NCBI RefSeq assembly: GCF_010671565.1 | Contig: NZ_JAABOQ010000005.1 | Span: forward strand, 62,001 to 126,000 | DNA: 64,000 nucleotides | Source of the DNA: Spongiivirga citrea | GTDB lineage: Bacteria; Bacteroidota; Bacteroidia; Flavobacteriales; Flavobacteriaceae | Reading direction: 5' to 3' | Shown: piece by piece, positions 43,118 to 51,770 of the stretch | Position numbering within the stretch: the first letter of the stretch is position 1 | Layout: each line of letters opens with the position of its first letter | Notes under the pieces: model-generated | What the model was told of the DNA's origin: nothing | Seen by the model: only the letters and a program-made list of their open reading frames with translations | The model's database searches: none | Translations under genes and position numbers: made by a program

Positions 43118-45388
43118 ATGAAAAAATACAAAGAGGTACTTTACCGATATTACGGGATAGGAGAAGCTAAACTTAAAAGGTTAGAAGGTTACGGAAGTAT
43201 TAATTATAAAGTTGATTCAGGAAGTGATACCTATGTTCTTAAGCAATATCCAAAAACGGATGAAAATGTAAACCTAATTCATTCCGAGAGCGCAGTACTT
43301 CGTGTACTAGAAAATCTCCATCCATTTGAATTCCCAAAGACCATTAAATCAACAGCTGGTGAATTAGTTGTTATTGACGCAAAACATATTTACCGACTAC
43401 TCACTTTTATTAAAGGTGCTTTTTTAGCTGATGTAAAACATACTGATAGATTGCTAGAATCTTTCGGTGCTTTTCTAGGGATAATGAATAAGGAACTTTT
43501 AGGGCTTAAGGATTCGGATATCGCCGCAAAAGTTACTGAGTGGGATCTGCGGCATTTCTATCTTAATAAACGACTAATTCCGCATATTGAAAATGCTCAG
43601 GATCGAACTTTGGTGGAGTATTTTTTTATGCAACATGAACTACATGTTAGTCCCATAATACATTCACTTAGAAAAAGTATTATTCACAGTGATGCAAACA
43701 ACTGGAATGTGCTCACTAAAAAGGGCAAGGTATCGGGTATTATTGATTTTGGCGATATGTGTTATTCGCCAATCATTAACGATCTTGCTATAGCCATTAC
43801 CTATGGTCTTTTGGATAAAAAAAATCCTCTTAAGTCCGCAATTCCGATCATAAGAGGATTTCATCAACAATTTGCACTTCTTGAAGAAGAGCTAAATGTG
43901 TTGTATTATTTAGTAGCAGCGCGTTTATGTACGAGTTTGTGCAATTCCGCTTTTCACAAAAAAGGAAACCCTAATTCGGATTATATCACAATAACTGAAA
44001 AACCTGCATGGCAATTATTGCATCAATGGATAGCTATTAACCCTCTAAAGGCAAAAGACACTTTTAGAAAAGCAGCTGGATTTTCATCTGTTTTAAAAAA
44101 GAGTACAAGCTATAGCCTTAAAGAGCGAAAGAAGTACACGAGTAAAGCACTTTCGTTGAGTTATAAAAGGCCAATAGAAATGACTCAGTCTGCCTTGCAG
44201 TATATGTATGATGCTCAGGGAAACACTTTTCTCGATGCCTACAATAATATTATGATTGTAGGTCATTGCCACCCGAAAGTAGTGGTAGCAGGTCAGCAAA
44301 CGATGGCAACATTAAATACTAATACTAGGTATTTATATTCGCAATTAAACAGCTATTCTGAAAAATTGCTCGGTAAGTTTCCCAAAGTATTTACCAAAAT
44401 ATTTTTTGTAAATTCTGGCAGTGCGGCAACCGACCTTGCTACTCGACTTGCTTTAGTACATACCAAAAAAAGAAAAATTGCTGTGATCGAGCACGGCTAC
44501 CATGGGAATACGAGAAACGGAATTGATATTAGTCATTATAAATATGCTAATAAGGGAGGGGCTGGACAAAAAGATCATATTATTCAAGTGAGGTTGCCAG
44601 ATACTTTTAATGGAAAGTACACCGGAAATACTCAAAAAACTGGAAAAAAATATGCAGAGGATGCTATAAAATTACTATCAAAAAGCAAAGGAGAAATTGC
44701 AGCCTTTATTGCGGAGCCTATTGTAGGTTGTGGCGGACAAATACCTTTGGCTAAAGGGTATTTAAAAAAAATGTATCTAGAAATAAGAAAGCAAGGTGGA
44801 CTTTGTATTAGCGATGAGGTGCAAGTCGGATTTGGGAGGTTAGGAAACCATTTTTGGGGATTTGAAATGCATGATGTAGTCCCAGATATTGTTGTCTTAG
44901 GAAAACCCATTGGTAATGGGCATCCGCTCGCGGCTGTTGTAACGACTAACAAAATCGCAAAATCTTTTGAGAACGGAATGGAGTTTTTTAGCTCTTTTGG
45001 CGGGAATCCAGTATCATGTGCAATAGGAGAGGCTGTGCTAGATGTCATTGAAGCTGAAAAGCTGCAGCAGCATGCAAAAAAGGTTGGAAATCATCTTAAG
45101 CGAAAACTAAAAGCACTTAAAAAAGAAGTCCCAGAAATTGGTGATGTACGAGGTAGCGGATTATTCTTAGGAATCGATTTAATTACCAAGAAGAAAAAAC
45201 CGAATACAAAACTGGCCTCTATCATAAAGAACGAATTAAGGAATCGACATATTTTAGTAAGTACAGATGGTCCCTATGACAATGTAATAAAAATAAAACC
45301 CCCATTGTATTTTAATAAAGAGAATGCAGATATTTTGGTTACCAATATTGCTGATATTCTCTCTAAATTTACCCCTAATAAAAGTTGA
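43118..45388 (+). CDS. Fusion of APH-type phosphotransferase and class III PLP-dependent aminotransferase/lyase
   Basis: A 756-residue two-domain protein. Residues 1-320 form an aminoglycoside/homoserine-kinase-type phosphotransferase with HSDANNWN (catalytic Asp192) and the metal-binding IIDFGDM (Asp210). Residues 340-750 form a class III aminotransferase-fold enzyme with [13 protein letters not shown], the DEVQVGFGR motif and the PLP Lys596 in LGKPIGNG. The pairing suggests that the first domain phosphorylates a small amine and the second transaminates it or removes phosphate, as in ethanolamine-phosphate and hydroxylysine-phosphate phospho-lyases (known for relatives; inferred here). In some proteobacteria an M23 domain lies between the two halves; here it is absent. 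The stop codon lies 2 bases before the FMO start. Confidence 0.85.
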   Translation: MKKYKEVLYRYYGIGEAKLKRLEGYGSINYKVDSGSDTYVLKQYPKTDENVNLIHSESAVLRVLENLHPFEFPKTIKSTAGELVVIDAKHIYRLLTFIKGAFLADVKHTDRLLESFGAFLGIMNKELLGLKDSDIAAKVTEWDLRHFYLNKRLIPHIENAQDRTLVEYFFMQHELHVSPIIHSLRKSIIHSDANNWNVLTKKGKVSGIIDFGDMCYSPIINDLAIAITYGLLDKKNPLKSAIPIIRGFHQQFALLEEELNVLYYLVAARLCTSLCNSAFHKKGNPNSDYITITEKPAWQLLHQWIAINPLKAKDTFRKAAGFSSVLKKSTSYSLKERKKYTSKALSLSYKRPIEMTQSALQYMYDAQGNTFLDAYNNIMIVGHCHPKVVVAGQQTMATLNTNTRYLYSQLNSYSEKLLGKFPKVFTKIFFVNSGSAATDLATRLALVHTKKRKIAVIEHGYHGNTRNGIDISHYKYANKGGAGQKDHIIQVRLPDTFNGKYTGNTQKTGKKYAEDAIKLLSKSKGEIAAFIAEPIVGCGGQIPLAKGYLKKMYLEIRKQGGLCISDEVQVGFGRLGNHFWGFEMHDVVPDIVVLGKPIGNGHPLAAVVTTNKIAKSFENGMEFFSSFGGNPVSCAIGEAVLDVIEAEKLQQHAKKVGNHLKRKLKALKKEVPEIGDVRGSGLFLGIDLITKKKKPNTKLASIIKNELRNRHILVSTDGPYDNVIKIKPPLYFNKENADILVTNIADILSKFTPNKS

Positions 45389-45390
45389 TA

Positions 45391-46728
45391 ATGCATAAAA
45401 GAGTCTGTGTAATAGGCGCTGGTCCTTCGGGCATTACGGCAGTTAAAAACCTTCTCGACGAAGGGATTGAAGTTGTTTGTTATGATCGGAATAATCAAGT
45501 GGGAGGTAATTGGATATTTTCTGAAAAAGAAAGCCACAGTAGTGTTTTTGAAACAACACATATAATAAGTTCAAAAACCTTATCACAATACGATGATTTT
45601 ACTTTTGACGATTTTGATAAAACAGTAGCCGACTATCCATCCCATGATGAGCTGCGTAGATATTTTCAGGCATATGCAAAGCATTTTGCGCTTTACCAGT
45701 ATATCGAGTTTGAAACTTTAGTCGTGCATTGCAACAGAATAAGCAATCAAGAATGGGAAGTGACTACCGAGAAAAATGGAGTTCCCAAAACAGAATCATT
45801 TACAGATCTTGTTGTTTGCAACGGTCATCATTGGCTGCCGAGATGGCCTGAGTATTCTGGAAAATTCACTGGAGAATATTTGCATTCTCATCAATTTAAA
45901 AAAGCAGAGCCCTTTAAAGATAAAAAAGTGCTGGTTATTGGTGGTGGAAATTCCGCTTGTGATGTAGCTGTTGAAACTAGTCGAGTAAGTAAGAAAACAT
46001 CTATTTCCTGGAGAAGAGGCTATCGCATTATACCAAAATTTGTCTTCGGGGTACCTTCGGATGTTTTTGCAAAAAGATCGAATTGGATTCCCATTAGAAT
46101 ACGACAGGTTTTAAATGGGATTATGATGCGAATTCTACTAGGGAAAAATGAGTTGTATGGCTTACAAGAACCCGATACTAAAATAGGAGAAACCCACCCT
46201 ACAGTTAATGACGAACTGCTATACAAACTACGTCATGGTAAAGTACACCCTAAAGTAGATGTTGATCGTTTTGATGGAAAGACGGTTTATTTTAAAGATG
46301 ATAGCAGTGAAGAATTCGATGCTGTAATCGCTTGTACGGGATTTATTTTAACGCACCCTTTTTTTGATAAAGATTTTTTGGATTATAGTGAAGGTGATGT
46401 GCCCTTGTATTTAAAAATGTTTCATCCAGAATATCAAAATCTTTATTTCGTAGGTATGTTCCAGCCATTGGGTTGTATCTGGCCTGGATCGGAATTACAA
46501 AGTAAAATTATGGCGCTTGAACTTACGGGAAAATGGCAGCGCCCGAAAAACATCAAGCAGTTGTGTGAACGCGAGGTTACACATCCACACTATAAACAAA
46601 TCAAAACACCACGACATACAATTACTGTAGACTATGGTTTATTTCGAAAAAGTTTATTGAAGTATTTGCCTAAGGATTATGTTTCGAAGAAACCAGCGTC
46701 TCAAGTTGCTGAGGAAGCCCTTCTTTAG
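45391..46728 (+). CDS. Flavin-containing monooxygenase (FMO)
   Basis: A 445-residue FMO from the ATG at 45391 (the TTG at 45385 overlaps the previous stop). It has an FAD-binding GAGPSG near the N-terminus, the FMO fingerprint region FTGEYLHSHQF, and a second Rossmann NADPH site GGGNSACD. FMOs oxygenate nitrogen or sulfur of small molecules. It follows the kinase-aminotransferase gene directly, so a joint pathway on an amine or amino alcohol is likely but unproven. The last 59 bases overlap the convergent gene at 46670-48448. Confidence 0.88.
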   Translation: MHKRVCVIGAGPSGITAVKNLLDEGIEVVCYDRNNQVGGNWIFSEKESHSSVFETTHIISSKTLSQYDDFTFDDFDKTVADYPSHDELRRYFQAYAKHFALYQYIEFETLVVHCNRISNQEWEVTTEKNGVPKTESFTDLVVCNGHHWLPRWPEYSGKFTGEYLHSHQFKKAEPFKDKKVLVIGGGNSACDVAVETSRVSKKTSISWRRGYRIIPKFVFGVPSDVFAKRSNWIPIRIRQVLNGIMMRILLGKNELYGLQEPDTKIGETHPTVNDELLYKLRHGKVHPKVDVDRFDGKTVYFKDDSSEEFDAVIACTGFILTHPFFDKDFLDYSEGDVPLYLKMFHPEYQNLYFVGMFQPLGCIWPGSELQSKIMALELTGKWQRPKNIKQLCEREVTHPHYKQIKTPRHTITVDYGLFRKSLLKYLPKDYVSKKPASQVAEEALL

Positions 46729-48448
46729 AGATTTGTTTAAATCCTAAAAGATTCACTTTTACATCTTGTTTATCCAATAAATAAGTGTAAATCTTTTCTT
46801 TTTGACCTGTTGTTCCCCAATTATGAAAAACGGACATTTTTAACAGGCATGGTTTGTCCGTTTTATTACCGTAATACGTAAGGTTCACCAGCCAGTTTTC
46901 ATCGAAATTCAATTTATCAATAACAAATTCTTGGCTAGAATAGCCAATTTTCTTCTCATTAACAATCCGTTCCTTATTTCTTAAAAAGTCGTGTTTCCAA
47001 GCATAGCTTCTGTTGTCATCAGAAACAAATTCAAGGTCAAATTCAGCTTCACCAGAACTCCACTCAAAGACAAATCTTACATCGTTAGAAATATTATCTA
47101 AATTTTTAGGCATTGTAAATTTTTCTTTTGACCTAATTTTATCATTATGTAAAAAACGTAGTGCTTGCATCTCACGATACATGATTTTACCAATTCCGTT
47201 ATCACCCAGGGTATTTCCATGATATAAATAGCTCATATAGGTGCGCCACGCCATTAAATATTGCTGATGATCAGCATACGCATTTGCCAAATCACGATAC
47301 GATTGTGCGTAGTTTGGTCGTAAATAGGCCACATTATTAAAGAGCTGAATAGCCTTTGCATTCATTTTTTTTTGCTGATACTGATATGCTATCGCCTTTA
47401 AAACCTCGGGGTTTTTATCTGCTAACATCTCCGCTCTATCCAGACAATTAAGCATCGTGCTGATATCCTTTAAAACCTTATTTGCATGATTCGCGGCAGA
47501 TAGGTAAAGCCATGGGTCTCTTTTATCTCTGACTCCTTCTTGATCAAGGTAATCGTTAAGAGACTTAACCGAACTACATTTTTTAATGGCATTTATATAA
47601 GTTAAGGTTGAAGATATCGCATCTTTTGGTCTTGCATCTCCCTGATAAAACTTGTCATTAAAGAATTTTGAATTGATTGCATTTGATTGCAGGCCTTTTT
47701 TAGTTCTAACAACAATGACTCCCCCATTGCCAAAAGTACCATAACGAACTAGCCCCGCAAGTGATCTAATTTGGGCAACGTATTCAATGTCCTGAAAATT
47801 AATATTTGTGGGTTCTCTAAAAGAAAGCATTCCATCAACATCCCACAAAATGTTTGGCCTAATATTAATAGCTTGAGGGTTCCTAAATTGTATAAACTTA
47901 CCAAACAAGGCCGTACTCAAATTATTTTGCCCTACATATATTTCATTTAAATTACGTCCATCTACAACACTAATAGGATATCCTGCTGCCCGAAGATTAA
48001 GAGACCCGAAAGTATTTTCAATAACTTTTGGTTTGATATCAACCCCTTTTATTTTTGACCTAACATTACTAGAAGTTACTACTACTTCATCCAAACGATT
48101 AATCGATGCTCTCATTTTAAGATTAAGTTCATTAGTGACATCTTCTACGATCACATCAACAGTTTGCAACCCTTTATATCGATAACGTATGGTGGAACCA
48201 ACAGTTGTTTCAATTTTATAACTTCCATTTTTCTCCGATGTCACCTGCTTTTTCCCTTCTGTATCGGTAATTATAACCCCAGATAGTGGTTGCGAATCAT
48301 TGGTAATGACTCCAGAAACTACTTTTTCAAACGAACGATTATTTTGATGTTGAGCTGATAACGAAAGGCTTGACACAATCAAAACTAAAAATAACGACTG
48401 CGATATTCTTGAAATTTTTCGATTGAAACCACATGAAATTCTGCACAT
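46670..48448 (-). CDS. TonB-receptor-plug-like protein without barrel, with N-terminal carboxypeptidase-regulatory domain
   Basis: A 592-residue secreted protein. After a signal peptide (LFLVLIVSSLSLSAQ) comes a CarboxypepD_reg-like domain (about residues 42-115: SGVITNDSQPLSGVIITDTEG) ending in LDEVVVTSS, the usual link to a TonB plug. A plug-like domain follows (about 150-250: YPISVVDGRN ... ILWDVDGMLSF ... YGTFGNGGVIVVRTKKG). The remaining 340 residues are helical, with TPR-like text (ALANAYADHQQYLMAWR-like), and then beta-rich; the outer-membrane barrel is missing. It may be a surface or periplasmic relative of SusC-like receptors. The 3' end overlaps the FMO gene by 59 bases, tail to tail. 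Confidence 0.7.
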   Translation of the reverse strand: MCRISCGFNRKISRISQSLFLVLIVSSLSLSAQHQNNRSFEKVVSGVITNDSQPLSGVIITDTEGKKQVTSEKNGSYKIETTVGSTIRYRYKGLQTVDVIVEDVTNELNLKMRASINRLDEVVVTSSNVRSKIKGVDIKPKVIENTFGSLNLRAAGYPISVVDGRNLNEIYVGQNNLSTALFGKFIQFRNPQAINIRPNILWDVDGMLSFREPTNINFQDIEYVAQIRSLAGLVRYGTFGNGGVIVVRTKKGLQSNAINSKFFNDKFYQGDARPKDAISSTLTYINAIKKCSSVKSLNDYLDQEGVRDKRDPWLYLSAANHANKVLKDISTMLNCLDRAEMLADKNPEVLKAIAYQYQQKKMNAKAIQLFNNVAYLRPNYAQSYRDLANAYADHQQYLMAWRTYMSYLYHGNTLGDNGIGKIMYREMQALRFLHNDKIRSKEKFTMPKNLDNISNDVRFVFEWSSGEAEFDLEFVSDDNRSYAWKHDFLRNKERIVNEKKIGYSSQEFVIDKLNFDENWLVNLTYYGNKTDKPCLLKMSVFHNWGTTGQKEKIYTYLLDKQDVKVNLLGFKQISKEGLPQQLETLVSSKHNP

Positions 48449-48579
48449 ACTTTAAAGCTTAAATGGTTAACTACTTTTCTAAAGATAACGATTTAAGCCT
48501 GAATCCATAGTTAAAAATATCTTACTATTTGTGTTCTAAAACCTGAATGTAACATAGAATACTATAAAAAGATTTTGCT

Positions 48580-48690
48580 ATGCAAATGTTAACCTTTGAG
48601 AGAATGTTAGCACTAAAAGGAAAAGGTCAAACAAACCTTCCTAAACATTTTAAAAAAGGGGAGCCCTATGAAAAACCAACTTTCACGTAG
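48580..48690 (+). CDS. Possible 36-residue leader peptide overlapping the vWA lipoprotein gene start
   Basis: A short open frame (ATG 48580, TAG 48690) ends 20 bases inside the next gene in another frame. The product is basic (LALKGKGQTNLPKHFKKGEP) and not hydrophobic. Overlap of this kind can couple translation of the downstream gene, but a frame of 36 codons in AT-rich DNA may well arise by chance. Confidence 0.2.
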   Translation: MQMLTFERMLALKGKGQTNLPKHFKKGEPYEKPTFT

Positions 48691-51600
48691 ACTATTCTTT
48701 CAACAATTAGTGCTCGCAGGAGCAGGGGCTTATATGCTTCCTTTGTTACAAGCTTGTGACGCTAACTCAAAATTTAAAATACCTGAAGGGTCGGGAGTAC
48801 AGCCTTTTAAAACCTGGGAGGAAATGCTGTATGCGCTTTCGTATAGCCCAGACAATTTTCAAGCTAAACGCGATAGGCTCGTACAAGAAAAAGATCCTCA
48901 AGCAATGTTCAATTTTGTTCGTGACGAACTAATTTTATTGCCTTCCGATGATCAGTATTTTAGAGCTATTAAAAACGGATTTCAATACGGAACCTCGGGC
49001 GCTCTAAGAACTGGCATGGCAACACCTCGAGAGAAGGCCAATATTCTCCGGGATATGTTAGTCACCGCTGGGTTTGAGGCACGATTAGTATATGAACATA
49101 TCGAACTTTCCGAAGACGAAGTAAAAAACATCCTATTTCGCGAAACACAAACTCTTTTCGAGCCTCCCGTTCCAAAAAGGCAATACAAAAAATGGAAAAA
49201 GGCACTTCAATTTCCAGATGGTAATGGAATGGTAAACGAAACGCCGGATGTAGTGGAGCAAGCCAAGCAATTGGCTACTAGCTTGCTTGAAAAAGTCAGC
49301 CCGAAACAGCGCAAAGAAGACTCAACTATCAGATTCCATTTTGGAAATAGGAATGTTCCAGCTGTAGCCTTAAAACAAAATGGACAGGAGCTGTATTTGC
49401 ATTTATTTGATCCTAGTGTAGCGTATGGAATGATGCATCCCACAAATGTATATGGCAAAGTCTATGATCTTCCTGAAATTGATGAGCCGGACATGGATGT
49501 AACGATTAGCTTGAAGGCAACTAATTCGTTCAATATGAGGGAAGAAGATACCTTATTGACTGCCACTTACAAGGCCTCAGAATTGGCAGGCAACCAATTA
49601 AAAGTGAATTTTCTAAACAACCTTACTTTTGAAGAAATGGCCACCCAGACGATTGGTAGCATCAATACATTTACGCCTAGTATCGCCCTACAAGATATGA
49701 GTAAAGATGCTGCTTATCTAGAAGAACGTTCCTTTTTGGGTGAACCTATTACACTTTCGGGAGAAAAAGTTTTTGAACAAGCGACAATGTTCGCCGAATT
49801 GAATTCGCAAGACAATAAGCCAGGTTTGGTAGATAATGTAACCAAAATGACAGCTACCGTAAAACCCAAGGTATTTCCTCAGGTAGAACTGGAATTAAGA
49901 CCGGTAAATGCTGAGGGTAATGTCGTAGAGGGTCTCACTGCAAGCAATTTTAAAATAGAAGATAATGGTCAAGTAGTTCGAGGAATCCTTCGTCGTAATT
50001 TAATTGCACCAAAAGTGTTGATCGTTTACGACACATCGGGCAGTATGCCATCTGCTTATCGTGGAGCTGGAATGGATGAGTTTGTAAAAAAGACGAAGGA
50101 GAGTATTCTGCAAGATTATCCTCATGCCAAGGTCGATACATGGAAAGTCGGTTCAAATGTATATACTTCGGCTTTGCGCGCTTCACAAACTGATAATGAT
50201 TTGGTACTATACGCCACTGATGCCCATAACGGTGATACCTATGACCCGAAGTTTAAATCATTTTATGATGCTGGACCACCTATTATTTATCTTAATGTTT
50301 ATGAATCGGATACTTTTTATAAGTATTTGCGCAAAAACCTAGATTTTACCGAAATTCCTGCTAGTGATACTGAAGCTACTATTGCCAAAGTGAATACTTT
50401 TTTAGGTGAGATGGAATTAACTCCCTATGTGTTTCAGTACAATGCTTTTGAAGAGGAAGGGCAACATCAGGTAACTATCTCGCTAAATAAAACAATACAT
50501 CAGGCAAATACTATCTACACTTTTCCCGAAACTATTGATGCTGCCGTAGGTAAGCGCTTAGTGGGGTTAAGCTTATATATAAAGGTTAGTGGGCAATATG
50601 AACAGCGAAAGCTAATTGCAGGTTACGACCGCATTGTTCATAGTAGACGACCGACAGTGGCAATGGCTAATGCCGTACACGAAGCGATGATGGGTAGCAT
50701 GACCATGGCATTTGAGCATGCTGGAGCAACGGATTCTATCCGATTTTCCGAATACCTGCAATCATTGCTAAGTACCCGTTCTTGGATGGAACCTTATCTT
50801 AAAAATGATACCAAAGCTGCTCTGGAGGCTATCAAAAAAGGTGGATTTGACTATCCTTCCGTCTTTTTGAGTATGATGCAGTCCATCCAACAATCGGTCA
50901 ATACCAATAGTGCTACTTATGTCAAAGGCTTGCGTATAGGAGTATTGACAATTACGCCAGCGCTTTTTACCAAAAACAGTCGTATTTCTTTTGATTACCT
51001 GCGAACGTCGCAATACCGTACTTTGACTAAAAGTGGTACTGGCTGGTTTTTAGCGAATGCTCAGAAAACAGCTCAGCTGGCATTACTAGAAGCTTCAGTT
51101 TTCCCCGAAAACACACATAATCAGTTACAAAACTTGGAACTTGCCTTTAGTGAAAACCTACCTAAAGGAATTTACAACGCCGACTTTTTAGGTGAAAATT
51201 ACAGATACTTTTATGAATATATTTTTAGAGGGGGAAAGCTTAACTTTTTTGACGCTTCGGCAGAAAAATTAGCTTTTTGGAGTATTGATCATTATTACGG
51301 AGAGTTGTATGGAATGTTACCCGACCTTACTGGAGGAGGAGGTCAAAGTGTGGCACAGCAACTCAAACGGATTGATGATGTGGTCAAAGAATATCAACGT
51401 CTTTTGGGAGCTATGAACTTAGGTATAATGGCTGCTGGAGGTGGGCTGGCATTAGGTATTGTTTCTGCCTACAGTCTTACCTTAGTACGATTATACGCCT
51501 TTGCTTCAGAAGCTATTGTCATTATGGATGCTTCAGGTATGGATGATAAAATACGAAAAGCCATAGCCGAACTAGCTTGTAATGTTTATAAGGAAATCTT

Positions 51601-51697
51601 GTACACTGGTTTGGGGCCAATTGGCACAGGAATGGCGGGGGTTGAAAACTTGATTGCAATGATGGGGGGCAGTTATTCTTTTGTCTCATGTCCTTAG
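48668..51697 (+). CDS. Large lipoprotein with transglutaminase-like and von Willebrand factor A domains
   Basis: A 1009-residue exported protein. The N-terminus has SRRLFFQQLVLAGAG with an RR pair and then LLQAC, so it may be a twin-arginine-type lipoprotein. Residues of about 90-260 look like the N-terminal part of transglutaminase-like proteins (LRTGMATPREKANILRDMLV). A vWA domain starts near residue 447 with an intact metal site DTSGS at 455-459 (APKVLIVYDTSGSMPSA). A hydrophobic segment occurs near residues 912-935 (MAAGGGLALGIVSAY), and the C-terminus is SFVSCP. A GGGGAG purine block lies before the ATG. Not a family I can name; probably envelope-located and protein-binding. Confidence 0.7.
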   Translation: MKNQLSRRLFFQQLVLAGAGAYMLPLLQACDANSKFKIPEGSGVQPFKTWEEMLYALSYSPDNFQAKRDRLVQEKDPQAMFNFVRDELILLPSDDQYFRAIKNGFQYGTSGALRTGMATPREKANILRDMLVTAGFEARLVYEHIELSEDEVKNILFRETQTLFEPPVPKRQYKKWKKALQFPDGNGMVNETPDVVEQAKQLATSLLEKVSPKQRKEDSTIRFHFGNRNVPAVALKQNGQELYLHLFDPSVAYGMMHPTNVYGKVYDLPEIDEPDMDVTISLKATNSFNMREEDTLLTATYKASELAGNQLKVNFLNNLTFEEMATQTIGSINTFTPSIALQDMSKDAAYLEERSFLGEPITLSGEKVFEQATMFAELNSQDNKPGLVDNVTKMTATVKPKVFPQVELELRPVNAEGNVVEGLTASNFKIEDNGQVVRGILRRNLIAPKVLIVYDTSGSMPSAYRGAGMDEFVKKTKESILQDYPHAKVDTWKVGSNVYTSALRASQTDNDLVLYATDAHNGDTYDPKFKSFYDAGPPIIYLNVYESDTFYKYLRKNLDFTEIPASDTEATIAKVNTFLGEMELTPYVFQYNAFEEEGQHQVTISLNKTIHQANTIYTFPETIDAAVGKRLVGLSLYIKVSGQYEQRKLIAGYDRIVHSRRPTVAMANAVHEAMMGSMTMAFEHAGATDSIRFSEYLQSLLSTRSWMEPYLKNDTKAALEAIKKGGFDYPSVFLSMMQSIQQSVNTNSATYVKGLRIGVLTITPALFTKNSRISFDYLRTSQYRTLTKSGTGWFLANAQKTAQLALLEASVFPENTHNQLQNLELAFSENLPKGIYNADFLGENYRYFYEYIFRGGKLNFFDASAEKLAFWSIDHYYGELYGMLPDLTGGGGQSVAQQLKRIDDVVKEYQRLLGAMNLGIMAAGGGLALGIVSAYSLTLVRLYAFASEAIVIMDASGMDDKIRKAIAELACNVYKEILYTGLGPIGTGMAGVENLIAMMGGSYSFVSCP

Positions 51698-51770
51698 TAA
51701 ATTGATCTGAATTTGAGATAATTGCCCAATATATGATGCATTTTTATTTAAAAATGTTGCGACTTTTAAT

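Noticed and set aside
44632-45048. Minus-strand frame of 138 codons
   Set aside because: Antisense to the PLP domain of the fusion protein, which is clearly coding.
51739-51756. CATTTTT / AAAAATG hairpin between the vWA and penicillin acylase genes
   Set aside because: Purely AT apart from one pair and followed by no T-run; could be chance.
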